Below, in pieces: positions 35,478 through 44,322 of a stretch of DNA of 64,000 nt. The DNA comes from DASQEH01 sp038237745 (GTDB lineage Bacteria > Actinomycetota > Actinomycetes > Propionibacteriales > Nocardioidaceae). How positions within the stretch are numbered: position 1 is the stretch's first letter; each line of letters begins with the position of its first letter. Location of the stretch: positions 1 to 64,000 of the forward strand of contig JBBRYJ010000014.1 in NCBI GenBank assembly GCA_038237745.1, given 5' to 3'. The notes under the pieces are model-generated. The model made no database searches and was not told the origin of the DNA. It worked only from the letters and a program-made list of their open reading frames with translations. A program made the position numbers and the translations under genes.

Positions 35478-35870
35478 ATGAGGGTGCTGCTGTACAGCGA
35501 CGACTCGAACACGAGGGCGTCGGTCAAGCTGGCGCTGGGCACACGACCGCACCCGGATCTGCCCGAGGTCGAGTACGTCGAGTGCGCGACGGAACCTGTG
35601 GTGATCGCCACCATGGACGCCGGCGGCGTCGACCTGGCCATCCTGGACGGGGAGGCGGTGCCGGCCGGTGGGATGGGCATCGCGCGCCAGCTCAAGGACG
35701 AGATCTTCCGCTGTCCGCCGCTGCTGGTCCTGACCGGTCGGCCCGAAGACGGCTGGCTTGCCACCTGGTCGCGCGCCGACGCTGCCATTCCCCACCCGAT
35801 CGACCCTCTCGCGCTGGCCGAGACGGTGGTTCGCCTCCTCCGTACGCGTACCGATGTCACCACGACCTGA
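35478..35870 (+). CDS. Stand-alone receiver-like protein with altered lysine position
   Basis: A 130-residue protein with the response-regulator receiver fold and no output domain. The acidic pair is in LLYSDDS near the N-terminus and the phosphoacceptor-like Asp57 is in LAILDGEAVP. The conserved lysine before cis-Pro is His106 (IPHPID), so phosphorylation may be altered or absent. The gene lies between the CtaG-like gene and trpD, a position shared with other actinobacteria. Its partner is unknown. Confidence 0.8.
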   Translation: MRVLLYSDDSNTRASVKLALGTRPHPDLPEVEYVECATEPVVIATMDAGGVDLAILDGEAVPAGGMGIARQLKDEIFRCPPLLVLTGRPEDGWLATWSRADAAIPHPIDPLALAETVVRLLRTRTDVTTT

Positions 35871-35900
35871 CAGGGCGCCCGGCACCGCGCTGCCCCGACC

Positions 35901-36956
35901 GTGAGCCGCTCGGACGAGCCGCCTGCGGGACTGTCCTGGCCCGAGGTGCTGGCGCCCCTGATCGCAGGCGTTGACCTCACCGCGAAGCAGACCGGCTGGG
36001 CAATGCGGGAGATTCTGAGCGGCGAGGCGACGCCCGCCCAGATCGCGGGCTTCGCGGTGGCGCTACGCAGCAAGGGTGAGACTGTCGACGAGGTCGAGGG
36101 GCTCGTCGCCACCATGTACGAGTTCGCCGCGCCCCTTCGGTGGGACGAGCGGGCGGTGGACGTCGTCGGAACGGGGGGCGACCGCTCCCAGACCGTGAAC
36201 ATCTCGACGATGGCGGCGATAGTCACCGCCGGGGCGGGAGTCCCGGTGGTGAAGCACGGCAACCGGGCGGCGTCGTCGAGCTGCGGGTCGGCCGACGTGC
36301 TCGAGGAGCTCGGAGTCCGCCTCGACCTTGCACCTCCGGCGGTGGAGGAGGTGATGCGGCGCGTCGGTATCACCTTCTGCTTCGCGCCCATCTTCCACGG
36401 TGCCCTGCGCCATTCGGCTGTTCCGCGGCGTGAGCTCGGGGTGGCCACGACGTTCAACTTCCTCGGGCCGTTGGCAAACCCCGCCCGTCCCGCAGCTCAG
36501 GCGGTCGGCGTTGCGGACTCTCGGATGGCGACGACTGTCGCCTGGGTCCTGGCTCGTCGTGGCGTCGACGGGTTCGTCTTCAGAGGAGACGACGGACTCG
36601 ACGAGCTCACCACGACCACAACGTCTGCGGTGTGGTCCATTGCTGGCGGTGTGGTCAGCGAGCATCGACTCGACCCGCGTGAGCTCGGGCTTGGGGTATC
36701 TACAGCAGGTGACCTTCGGGGTGGCGACGCCGCCTTCAACGCCGATGCCCTTCGACGGATGATCGGCGGCCAGCCGGGGCCGGTACGAGACGCCGTCTTG
36801 CTGAACGCCGCCGCGGCCATCGCCGCCTATGAGGTCAGCGAGGCCCCGGTTATGGAGCGGCTTGCCGACGCCATGCAGCGGGCGGCCCAGGCGGTTGACT
36901 CAGGCTCGGCGAGCCGCAAGCTGTCGCAGTGGGTCGAGGCGGTCGCAGCGGTCTGA
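35901..36956 (+). CDS. trpD: Anthranilate phosphoribosyltransferase
   Basis: Second step of tryptophan synthesis: joins anthranilate and PRPP. A 351-residue class IV phosphoribosyltransferase with GTGGDRSQTVNIST for PRPP binding, KHGNRAASSSCGSADVLEELG for substrate contact, and NFLGPLANPARP. Start is GTG. It stands apart from other trp genes; being next to the cytochrome oxidase genes is a common actinobacterial arrangement. Confidence 0.95.
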   Translation: MSRSDEPPAGLSWPEVLAPLIAGVDLTAKQTGWAMREILSGEATPAQIAGFAVALRSKGETVDEVEGLVATMYEFAAPLRWDERAVDVVGTGGDRSQTVNISTMAAIVTAGAGVPVVKHGNRAASSSCGSADVLEELGVRLDLAPPAVEEVMRRVGITFCFAPIFHGALRHSAVPRRELGVATTFNFLGPLANPARPAAQAVGVADSRMATTVAWVLARRGVDGFVFRGDDGLDELTTTTTSAVWSIAGGVVSEHRLDPRELGLGVSTAGDLRGGDAAFNADALRRMIGGQPGPVRDAVLLNAAAAIAAYEVSEAPVMERLADAMQRAAQAVDSGSASRKLSQWVEAVAAV

Positions 36957-36994
36957 ACCGCGACAGCGCCGCGCTGCGGCGTGGTGCGTCACCG

Positions 36995-37276
36995 CTACTC
37001 CTCGGCGCCCAAGGAGAACGCGGCTTCGAGGTCTAGGGTCGAGTAGGTCCGGAACGCGATATGGGTATCGGTGGACACGATGCCCTCGATCTTGTTGATC
37101 CGGTCCGGCACCAGGTTGGCGACCTCCTCGTGGCTGCGGACCCGGAGCAGGGCGATGAGGTCGATCTCACCGGTCACCGAGTAGACCTCGCTCACCCTGT
37201 CGATCGCGGCGATCTCCTCGGCGATCTCGGGAATCCGGGCGACATCGGCCTTGATGAACACGATCGCGGTAATCAC
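36995..37276 (-). CDS. Lrp/AsnC ligand-binding (RAM) domain protein without DNA-binding domain
   Basis: A 93-residue protein consisting only of the RAM domain: MITAIVFIKAD, SVTGEIDLIALLRVRSHEEVANLV and IVSTDTHIAFRTYS. The helix-turn-helix of full Lrp proteins is absent. It may bind amino acids or modulate full-length relatives; similar stand-alone RAM proteins are widespread in actinobacteria. GTG start with GGAGG. It converges with trpD; a link to tryptophan is only positional. Confidence 0.88.
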   Translation of the reverse strand: MITAIVFIKADVARIPEIAEEIAAIDRVSEVYSVTGEIDLIALLRVRSHEEVANLVPDRINKIEGIVSTDTHIAFRTYSTLDLEAAFSLGAEE

Positions 37277-37384
37277 GCTGCCTCCTCGACGACGAGTACC
37301 AGGGAAGCCTATTGGGCAGCTCCGGTCGCTCGGTGGGGCAGCCTGGTGTGCGAGCCGCCGACGCCCAGCCTCCGGACGGGGGCG

Positions 37385-39172
37385 CTAGCGGACCGGCCGT
37401 GACACCGTTGCGATGCGGCGCGGCTGATCGAATGGTGCGAGGGATGCTCGGGAGTCCTCGATCGCGTCGAGGAGCTCGTGATGCGACTCCGCGCCACCGA
37501 GCGGGCACGACCACACTCCGTCGATATCGACGAGTCGCGTGAGTGGCTGCTCCAGCCATCGCAGGATTCTCTCGGACTCCTCGGTGGTCGCCGCGGGAGC
37601 CGGACCCGGGCCGGGTATGACGGTCTCGGCAGTCGTCTTGAGCTGGCTGGTCCAGCTGGGCGCGCTCGCCCCAGGTGGGATCACGCCCGCTGCGGCGAGC
37701 CGGCCGTGGCGGATGACATGGACCTCCCACCGACCGCTTTCGTTGCGCCTCGCGCCCACCACCTCGCGGCAGGAGGTCAGTCCGTGCAGCCGCTGGGAAC
37801 GAGCCGCCGCACGGACGAAGGCCATCATCCGGTTGCGGTGGGGAGCGGCGTCCTCGAAGCGTTCGGTCTCGGCCAGTGCCGACATCCGGGCCCGGGCTGC
37901 CGTCACGACGCGCAACGGACTCGCGACCAGGCTGCGCCGGAGATCGTCGATCGTGGCCGTGTACACGCTGTGCGACGCCGAGCCGTCACACGGTGACAGG
38001 CATCGGCCCATCTCCGCCAGGGCGCACGCACTTCGCCTCGGGGACTTGGGGAGCCGGTCGGTGCACTGACGGACCGGGAAGCTGTCGTGCAGGGCGGCAA
38101 CTGCCGCCTCGGCGGACTTCGTCGAGCGAAAGGGGCCGAGGTAGTCGGCGCCGTCGTCGAGCACCTGTCTGACCAACGACAAGCGCGGCCACGGCTCCAC
38201 TGTCAGCTTGACCCAGGTGACGCGCTCCGGAAACTTCGAACGGCGGTTGTAGCGCGGCTTGTGCTGCGCGATCAACCGGAGCTCCCGCACCTCCGCCTCG
38301 AGCGGGGTCGCGCAGACGATGCCGTGGACGACCTCCGCGATCCCGACCATTTCGCCCATCCGCGACCTGGTCTCGCTTGCCGTGAAATAGGTGCGCACGC
38401 GGGTTCTGAGGTCTCTCGACGTGCCGACGTACAAGACCGCACCTCGGGCGTCGTAGAACAGGTAGACACCCGGTGCATGAGGAAGCGACTCCGCCAGATG
38501 ACGTTTGCGCCGTTGTTCGGAGGACACCCTCGATGAGAACGTCTGCAGCTCCTCGATTGTGAGCACGCCCAGGTTTCCCAACCGCTCCATCAGACCGTGC
38601 AGTACGTCGACGGTCGCCCGCGCATCGGACAGGGCTCGGTGGTTGGGAGTGGTGGTCGCGTGGAAGAGCCGGGCGAGCGACGACAGCTTGCAGTTCGGTG
38701 CGTCGTCTCGGGTGATGACCCGACGGGCGAGCTTTGCGGTGTCGAGGACCTCGAACCTAGGCCAACCGACTCCCATCTGCTCGGCGTAGTGGCGCAGGAA
38801 GCCGATGTCGAAAGGTGCGTTGTGGGCGACCAGGACGCTGCCTCGGGCGAACTCGAGAAACGCCGGGAGGGCCGACTCGATGGCGGGTGCTCCGGCGACC
38901 ATCAGATCGGTGATGCCCGTCAGCACCGAGATGAACGGCGGGATCGCCTGACTCGGCCTGACCAGGGTCTGGAACTCCCCGAGCACCTCGCCGTGGCATA
39001 CCTTCACGGCCCCGATCTCCGTGATCGAGGAGCCTGCGGCCGCAGAGCCTCCGGTGGTCTCGAGATCCACTACGACGAATGTCAGGTCGCGCAGGGGCCG
39101 CCCCAGCTCGTCGAACGTCGACTGGACGACGATCCCGGGTGCCTCAGAGGTGGCCGCGACCAGGGTGCTCAT
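37385..39172 (-). CDS. DEDDh exonuclease fused to a UvrC-like GIY-YIG region
   Basis: A 595-residue protein (M. tuberculosis Rv2191 type). Residues about 30-200 are a DnaQ-like 3'-5' exonuclease with all four acidic residues visible in DLETTG, HNAPFD and SDA, and the active His in NHRALSDA. The middle has a GIY-YIG nuclease segment (PGVYLFYDARGAVLYVGTS), then UvrC-like cysteines in CALAEMGRCLSPCDG. The UvrC C-terminal endonuclease and UvrB-binding parts appear to be absent. A repair or proofreading role is likely but unproven. Confidence 0.9.
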   Translation of the reverse strand: MSTLVAATSEAPGIVVQSTFDELGRPLRDLTFVVVDLETTGGSAAAGSSITEIGAVKVCHGEVLGEFQTLVRPSQAIPPFISVLTGITDLMVAGAPAIESALPAFLEFARGSVLVAHNAPFDIGFLRHYAEQMGVGWPRFEVLDTAKLARRVITRDDAPNCKLSSLARLFHATTTPNHRALSDARATVDVLHGLMERLGNLGVLTIEELQTFSSRVSSEQRRKRHLAESLPHAPGVYLFYDARGAVLYVGTSRDLRTRVRTYFTASETRSRMGEMVGIAEVVHGIVCATPLEAEVRELRLIAQHKPRYNRRSKFPERVTWVKLTVEPWPRLSLVRQVLDDGADYLGPFRSTKSAEAAVAALHDSFPVRQCTDRLPKSPRRSACALAEMGRCLSPCDGSASHSVYTATIDDLRRSLVASPLRVVTAARARMSALAETERFEDAAPHRNRMMAFVRAAARSQRLHGLTSCREVVGARRNESGRWEVHVIRHGRLAAAGVIPPGASAPSWTSQLKTTAETVIPGPGPAPAATTEESERILRWLEQPLTRLVDIDGVWSCPLGGAESHHELLDAIEDSRASLAPFDQPRRIATVSRPVR

Positions 39173-39310
39173 GACCGGAACCTAGGTGACCCCACCGACA
39201 ATGCCGTCGCGCCGCGCCTCACCGACAGGGGTGTCCCGTGCGCTTCAACGGCCCAGTCTCGGCGGCTCCAGATAAACTTGGCCGAAGTCGATCGGCGAAG
39301 GGAGGCGGCC

Positions 39311-40723
39311 ATGACCCGTGGGCAGCCTGACCGCTCGGACCCGCCGGTATTCGACCCGGACGCCGGATCGGGCGCGGACGCCGGATCGGGCGCGGACGTG
39401 GACGAAAAACCGGCTGAAGGCTCCGCCGGCGCAGTGGCACGCTGCGATGCGCTGCCTCCCGCGGTCCGTAGCAAGGTGGTCGCGTTGGCCTCACGGGGGA
39501 TCAGCAAGATGCCCGCCGGGCAGGTCCCGGTATCACTTCGCCCCAGCGCAGCCTTCGCCCCGGCCAGGAGATCCAGGCTCCTCGGGCCACAGATCGCGGC
39601 CGCAGTCGAGCTGGACGCCGACTTCAGGGAGCACCTGGCGATCCAGGTGCGGGCGCTGCCGGACGTCGCCGCAGCGCTGGAGTCGACCACGTCCGAGGAG
39701 GCGTCGCCTACCGAGTCAGCGGCAGTCGCCTTCATCCTTCGCACCGAAGGATGGGCGGACGTCGTCGAGTCCGCGATCGCCGCCGCCGACCACGACGCCT
39801 CCCGGAGCGTCCACGCGGACACGGTCGACCGCCTGAGCGCCGCGCTTGCACAGGCCCGTGGAGACACCAAGCAGGCGAGGGTCCGTCATCGCGCCCAGAT
39901 CGACGGGCTCAAGTCGGACAACGCCGCGCTGCGACAGACGTTGGGCCAGACGCGGGTCCAGCTCAGGGACGCTGAGCGTCGTGCCGACGACGCGACCACG
40001 ACGGCCGAGACAGCGGCGCGGGCAGCGGCTACGGCGACCCGCTCTCTGGAGGCCGACGTGCGTCGCCTCCAAGCCAGGGTCCTTGATCTCGAGAGCCAGA
40101 ACAGCTCGGCTCGTCGAGCTGTCCGCGGGGACCGTGACGCAGAGGTCGTGCGGCTCAGACTGTTGATAGACACGATGGGGGAAGCCGTCGCCGGACTGAG
40201 GCGCGAGCTGGCACTACCACCGTCCAACCTGCTCCCGGCGGATACCGTCGACGCCATCGAACCGGGTACGGAGTCCTTGGTGTCGGGAGTGGGGCGGGCG
40301 CTGCTCGACGACGACCCCCTGCTACTGCGGCGCCTGATCGAGCTGCCGAAGGTGCATCTCATCGTCGACGGTTACAACGTCTCCAAGACTGCATGGCCGT
40401 CCGACCCGCTCGACCGGCAGAGGGAGAGATTGGTGACAGGCGTCAGCGCCCTTGTCGTGGGCAGGGGCGTCGAGACCACGATCGTGTTCGACGGCGCCGA
40501 GCTGCTGCACCCGCCGATGGTCGCTACGCGGCGAGTGGTGCGGATCCGGTTCAGTCCACACGGCGTCATCGCCGACGACATCATCCGGGCACTCGTAGAG
40601 GCCGAACCGGCAGGCAGGCCGGTCGTCGTCGTGACGACGGACCGAGAGCTTGCGACCAGCGTGACGAAGAAGGGCGCTCGAGCCGTGGCCTCCATGGCGC
40701 TCGTACGCGCCATGGGGCGTTGA
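39311..40723 (+). CDS. Coiled-coil protein with C-terminal NYN/YacP-like RNase domain
   Basis: A 470-residue protein. The N-terminal 45 residues are acidic and low in complexity and include an exact 18-bp direct repeat (GADAGS type). A globular part with SRGISKMPAGQVPVSLRP follows, then a long coiled coil (about residues 190-290), and a C-terminal NYN domain with HLIVDGYNVSKTAWP and later VVVTTDRELATSV carrying acidic metal-ligand residues. It is probably an RNA nuclease. The ATG has GGGAGG. The stop overlaps the MOSC start. Confidence 0.85.
   Translation: MTRGQPDRSDPPVFDPDAGSGADAGSGADVDEKPAEGSAGAVARCDALPPAVRSKVVALASRGISKMPAGQVPVSLRPSAAFAPARRSRLLGPQIAAAVELDADFREHLAIQVRALPDVAAALESTTSEEASPTESAAVAFILRTEGWADVVESAIAAADHDASRSVHADTVDRLSAALAQARGDTKQARVRHRAQIDGLKSDNAALRQTLGQTRVQLRDAERRADDATTTAETAARAAATATRSLEADVRRLQARVLDLESQNSSARRAVRGDRDAEVVRLRLLIDTMGEAVAGLRRELALPPSNLLPADTVDAIEPGTESLVSGVGRALLDDDPLLLRRLIELPKVHLIVDGYNVSKTAWPSDPLDRQRERLVTGVSALVVGRGVETTIVFDGAELLHPPMVATRRVVRIRFSPHGVIADDIIRALVEAEPAGRPVVVVTTDRELATSVTKKGARAVASMALVRAMGR
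39361..39396 (+). repeat. Two perfect 18-bp direct repeats in the NYN gene
   Basis: CGCCGGATCGGGCGCGGA occurs at 39361-39378 and again at 39379-39396 with no mismatch. It encodes a repeated six-residue Asp/Ala/Gly/Ser block in the acidic N-terminus. The repeat is in frame, so copy-number changes by slippage would only lengthen or shorten the linker. Confidence 0.9.
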
Positions 40724-41277
40724 CCCGCGTTTCGGGTCCGGCGACTGTCGCAGCGCTGAGTCGCAGTGCCCGCCACCGGTTCAGCAAGGACGGCGAGCCG
40801 CGCCTCACCTTTCTGGCCGGACTCGGAGTCGACGGCGACTGTCACGCGGGTGAGACCGTGCAGCACCTGTCCCGGGTACGCCGGGATCCGGGACAGCCCA
40901 ACCTGCGGCAGGTGCATCTGATCGCTTCCGAGCTGTACGACGAGCTGGTCGCCGCCGGTTTCGAGGTGGAGGCCGGGCAGCTGGGGGAGAACGTCACGAC
41001 AGCGGGCATCGACCTGCTCCGCCTTGCAAGGGGGACCCGCCTCCGGTTGGGGGCCGAGGTCGTCGTCGAGGTGACCGGCCTGCGCAACCCGTGCAGACAG
41101 ATCGAGCGCTTTAGGCCCGGGATGTTGGCGCTCGTCCTCGGCCAGACGGGGTCACATGAGGTCGTCCGCCGGGCAGGCGTGATGTCCGTGGTGCTCGTGG
41201 GTGGAGTCGCGTCCCGCGGCGATCCGATCGGCGTCAATCTCCCGGAGCCTCCGCTGGCGCCCCTGTCGCCGGTCTGA
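40720..41277 (+). CDS. MOSC domain protein
   Basis: A 185-residue MOSC (molybdenum cofactor sulfurase C-terminal) domain protein, YiiM type. It includes VDGDCHAG, RQVHLIASEL, GQLGENVTTAG and the conserved cysteine in LRNPCRQIE. Such domains bind sulfur-carrying cofactor or mediate thiolated-substrate reduction with molybdoenzymes. No ATG or GTG fits; the TTG at 40720 overlaps the NYN stop (TTGA), so translation is likely coupled to the upstream gene. Confidence 0.85.
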   Translation: MTRVSGPATVAALSRSARHRFSKDGEPRLTFLAGLGVDGDCHAGETVQHLSRVRRDPGQPNLRQVHLIASELYDELVAAGFEVEAGQLGENVTTAGIDLLRLARGTRLRLGAEVVVEVTGLRNPCRQIERFRPGMLALVLGQTGSHEVVRRAGVMSVVLVGGVASRGDPIGVNLPEPPLAPLSPV

Positions 41278-41365
41278 CAACCATCCGTCCGTCCACGGCT
41301 GAAAGTGTCGGTGGACCTTCCTAGGGTGGGCGTTGTCGTGTTCATTCTGATCAGCGGAGGTCGCC

Positions 41366-41707
41366 ATGACGCCTGACGTACACCCCACGCCTGGCCGACC
41401 CTTGGGGCAGCTCCGGCCCGGGCCTATCGCCGGAGGCGGAAGCGCTGCGGTGCCGGGGGTCGACAGGCGACCGGCCGGCCACGAGCGAGCTTCCGCCCAG
41501 GAGGTGGTGATCGACTGTGATGTGTGCTCGGTGCGTGGGAGCGGCTGTGGAGACTGCATGGTGACGGTGCTCCTCGGGGGTCCTCCGGAGGGAGTTCGGC
41601 TCGACGACGATGAGCGCCGAGCGCTCGACGTGCTGGCCGCGGCCGGACTGATACCCCCGTTACGGATGGTCACGCCAGTCGACGGCATCCATTTCATCGG
41701 TGAGTGA
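41366..41707 (+). CDS. Small cysteine-motif protein
   Basis: A 113-residue protein with a disordered Gly/Pro-rich N-terminus and a central cluster CDVCSVRGSGCGDC, two CxxC pairs seven residues apart, followed by MVTVLLGGPPEGV and a helical C-terminus ending GIHFIGE. The pattern suggests zinc or Fe-S binding. Similar small proteins occur before NlpC/P60 genes in actinobacteria, function unknown. It has GGAGG upstream of ATG. Confidence 0.78.
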   Translation: MTPDVHPTPGRPLGQLRPGPIAGGGSAAVPGVDRRPAGHERASAQEVVIDCDVCSVRGSGCGDCMVTVLLGGPPEGVRLDDDERRALDVLAAAGLIPPLRMVTPVDGIHFIGE

Positions 41708-41872
41708 CGCCCCCCCCCGCGGCTGGTCAAGCGCAGGACTGGTCGTTACGCTGGCGACGGTTTCTGTACGAAGCGGGCCAGACCGGGCCTGATCGGAGAC
41801 CGCGCCGGAAGCCGTCGTCTGGATGGCGGGATGTCTCGTCCCGGCGCCTGCGAGTGAGGAGACCGTCGACCA

Positions 41873-43030
41873 GTGTCGAACGGCCGAGCACAGACCCGAC
41901 CACGATTCGTCAAGAGCCCCGCCGTTGTCAGCGCACTGGTGCTGGTCTCATCGCTCTTCCTGGCCGCATCGCCCGGTGACGCGAACCCGACACCCCTCGA
42001 CAGCGGCCGCAGACACGTGTCGATTGCCGATGTCGAGGCGAAGATCGCCACCTTGAACCGGCAGGCAGAGGTCGCCTCCGAGGCGCTGAACGCGTCACGA
42101 GTCCAACTCGCCGACGCGAGAACACGTCTGGTGTCGCTGAAGGCCGATGTCCACCGGCAGCAGGACACGGTCGACGCGCTCCGCACACGTCTCGTCAGCG
42201 CGACACTCGCCGACTACCAGAACGCCTCGGGCCTGTCGACGGCGACCGAGTTCCTCGTAGCCGACGACCCGGACACCTTCCTGGTGAACCTGGCCAACGA
42301 CGCCGTCGCCCAGAGCCAGCAGGCGGGAATGCTTGCCGAGCTGAGTCAGGAGTCGAAGCTTCTCGCCGCTCAGCAGGAACAGGCCCAGGTCGAGGTCGAC
42401 ACGGTCCACGAAGCCAGGGCACGCCTGCTCGACCACAAGTCCGAGCTGGCTGACAAGGCCACCCTGGCCAAGAACGTTCTCGACCGTCTCCGCGCCGCCC
42501 AGCGCGCTCGGGTGGTCGCCCGCCAACAGGCTCGAGAGGCGCTGGCACAGCAGCAGGCACAGCAGCAGGCGCTGAGCCAACCTCAGGTCGCGGTACAACA
42601 GGACACGCAACCGGCGTCACAGAGCTCCGGCGGCACGAGCCGTGGCCAGACCCGCGTACCGACTCAGAGCGCCCCGACGTCCGACCGGGCGCAGGTCGCC
42701 GTAGACACCGCTCTTGCACAGATCGGAGACCCCTACGTCTATGGTGCCGCCGGACCCGACGCCTTCGACTGCTCCGGCCTGACGATGTACGCCTGGGCGG
42801 CTGCCGGAGTCTCTCTCCCACACGCGTCGTCGATGCAGCCGTCCTCGGGCACACCCGTCGCGATCTCCGACCTTATGCCCGGCGACCTGGTGTTCTACTA
42901 CTCCCCGATTTCCCACGTCGGCATGTACATCGGTAACGGACAGATCGTGCATGCACCGCACACCGGCTCCTATGTCCAGATCGTGCCCCTCAACTCCATG
43001 CCCATCGCGATGGCTGTGCGAGTCGGCTGA
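41873..43030 (+). CDS. NlpC/P60 peptidoglycan endopeptidase (RipC-like)
   Basis: Secreted cell-wall hydrolase of 385 residues. A signal peptide (AVVSALVLVSSLFLAASPGDA) leads to a long coiled coil (about residues 45-230), a Gln-rich linker and a C-terminal NlpC/P60 domain with catalytic Cys300 in FDCSGLTMYAWA and His in SHVGMYIG. The architecture matches RipC/Rv2190c, which is controlled through its coiled coil by FtsEX in mycobacteria. Start is GTG 41873. The 165-base leader holds no clear ydaO-type c-di-AMP riboswitch. Confidence 0.93.
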   Translation: MSNGRAQTRPRFVKSPAVVSALVLVSSLFLAASPGDANPTPLDSGRRHVSIADVEAKIATLNRQAEVASEALNASRVQLADARTRLVSLKADVHRQQDTVDALRTRLVSATLADYQNASGLSTATEFLVADDPDTFLVNLANDAVAQSQQAGMLAELSQESKLLAAQQEQAQVEVDTVHEARARLLDHKSELADKATLAKNVLDRLRAAQRARVVARQQAREALAQQQAQQQALSQPQVAVQQDTQPASQSSGGTSRGQTRVPTQSAPTSDRAQVAVDTALAQIGDPYVYGAAGPDAFDCSGLTMYAWAAAGVSLPHASSMQPSSGTPVAISDLMPGDLVFYYSPISHVGMYIGNGQIVHAPHTGSYVQIVPLNSMPIAMAVRVG

Positions 43031-43053
43031 GTCTCGCAGCCTCGCCGACGCAC

Positions 43054-44322
43054 GTGTCGAGATCGGCGGTCGTCACCGTCGTCGCGGTGACCGCTTCACT
43101 CCTGGTGGCGTGTGACGGACACGACTCCTCGACAGGTCCGAGGCCTGCGAAGACCTCGCACGCGTGGACGCCTGACAGCGCGCATCTCTCCGCACTGAGC
43201 ACAGAGGTCGTGCGGAAGCAGCAGGCCGCTCTCGAGCACGGACGCGTTCGCCTGTTCGCCTCGACCTGGCTCGTCCGCGTTCCGGCAGCACGCCGTCAAA
43301 GTTGCGAGATGGCGGCAAATCTGCGGGCTCTGGGAGTGTCGGAGATAGTCCTCGAGCCCGTGCCGTCGAGCCGCAGTCGGCTGGCTGGACGTCGGTCTTC
43401 ACGGCCGACGCGGTTTCCGACCTGGAGCGAGGACGTCGACGTCAGCTGGTCGCCTGGCGATGCCCGAGCCCGCACCGTGGTCAGTAGGCTGACCTACACA
43501 TTCGTCGTCTCCGCCGGACGCGTTCTCGTGGAGGAGGTGGCACCGGCATCGCACTCGCCCGAGCCCATCTGGTTGGCAGGCAGGCTGCACGTGCGGCTGG
43601 CCAGCGGCATCGTGGTGGCGGCCGCGACCAGTGCTGTCGATGCGTCGCGGCTGGCTCGACGACTGCAGGTTGCCAGACGTGACGTCCGTGGATTCGTCCC
43701 GCGATGGCACGGCGTCCTCACCGCTTACCTGCCGAAGACGGTTGCGGACTTCGACGCCTTGGTGGGTGCCCCGTCGGGCAACTACGACGACATCGCGGCG
43801 GTGACGACGACACTCGACGGGTCGCACGACCCCCGCGCTCCGCTGGCAGTCGTCCTCAACCCACGGCTCTGGCCGCTCCTGAGGCCGAGGGGTGCCCATG
43901 TCGTGGTGACGCATGAGGCCGTTCACGCGGCGACAGGCTCCGTCACCGCTCGGGCGCCCGACTGGCTGACCGAAGGTTTCGCCGACTATGTGGCCGTCCG
44001 GAGCGCCGGGGTGCCCCTCGCGGTCGCCGGTGCAGAGGCACTCCGGGCGGTTAGGGCGCAGGGACCGCCTATTCGGCTTCCCACCAATCGCGACTTCGCC
44101 TCGACGGGCGCGGACCTCGAACGGGCCTACGAGCTGTCTCGGCTCGCCATGCTGGCGATCGCTCGGCATTACGGACAGCGGCGTCTCGTGGCCTTCTACG
44201 GCGCCGTGGTCGGTCATCCCAGTGCCCTCGAACGCGCACTCCGAGATGAGCTCGGGACGACCCGCCCAGCGGTCACAAGGCTGTGGCGACGCCTTCTCGT
44301 AAGGTTGGCAGGTGCGCGCTAG
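43054..44322 (+). CDS. Lipoprotein zinc metallopeptidase-like protein
   Basis: A 422-residue protein. The N-terminal signal ends in the lipobox LLVAC, so it is probably anchored outside the membrane. Near the C-terminus it has HEAVH (His287-Glu288-His291) and DWLTEGFADYVA with Glu307, which fits a gluzincin-type zinc site. The middle has a segment with mixed beta structure (VDVSWSPGDARARTVVSRL). Target unknown. Its stop lies 11 bases inside the following M48 gene, so the two are probably co-translated. Confidence 0.82.
   Translation: MSRSAVVTVVAVTASLLVACDGHDSSTGPRPAKTSHAWTPDSAHLSALSTEVVRKQQAALEHGRVRLFASTWLVRVPAARRQSCEMAANLRALGVSEIVLEPVPSSRSRLAGRRSSRPTRFPTWSEDVDVSWSPGDARARTVVSRLTYTFVVSAGRVLVEEVAPASHSPEPIWLAGRLHVRLASGIVVAAATSAVDASRLARRLQVARRDVRGFVPRWHGVLTAYLPKTVADFDALVGAPSGNYDDIAAVTTTLDGSHDPRAPLAVVLNPRLWPLLRPRGAHVVVTHEAVHAATGSVTARAPDWLTEGFADYVAVRSAGVPLAVAGAEALRAVRAQGPPIRLPTNRDFASTGADLERAYELSRLAMLAIARHYGQRRLVAFYGAVVGHPSALERALRDELGTTRPAVTRLWRRLLVRLAGAR

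Noticed and set aside
38597..39310. Upstream extension of the NYN gene open frame
   Set aside because: It lies antisense to the DEDDh exonuclease gene; ATG 39311 with GGGAGG is the better start.
41708..41872. Possible ydaO-type c-di-AMP riboswitch before the NlpC/P60 gene
   Set aside because: Such riboswitches precede many actinobacterial cell-wall hydrolase genes, but I could not match the conserved core here; only a short GC-rich hairpin is seen. A covariance-model search would settle it.
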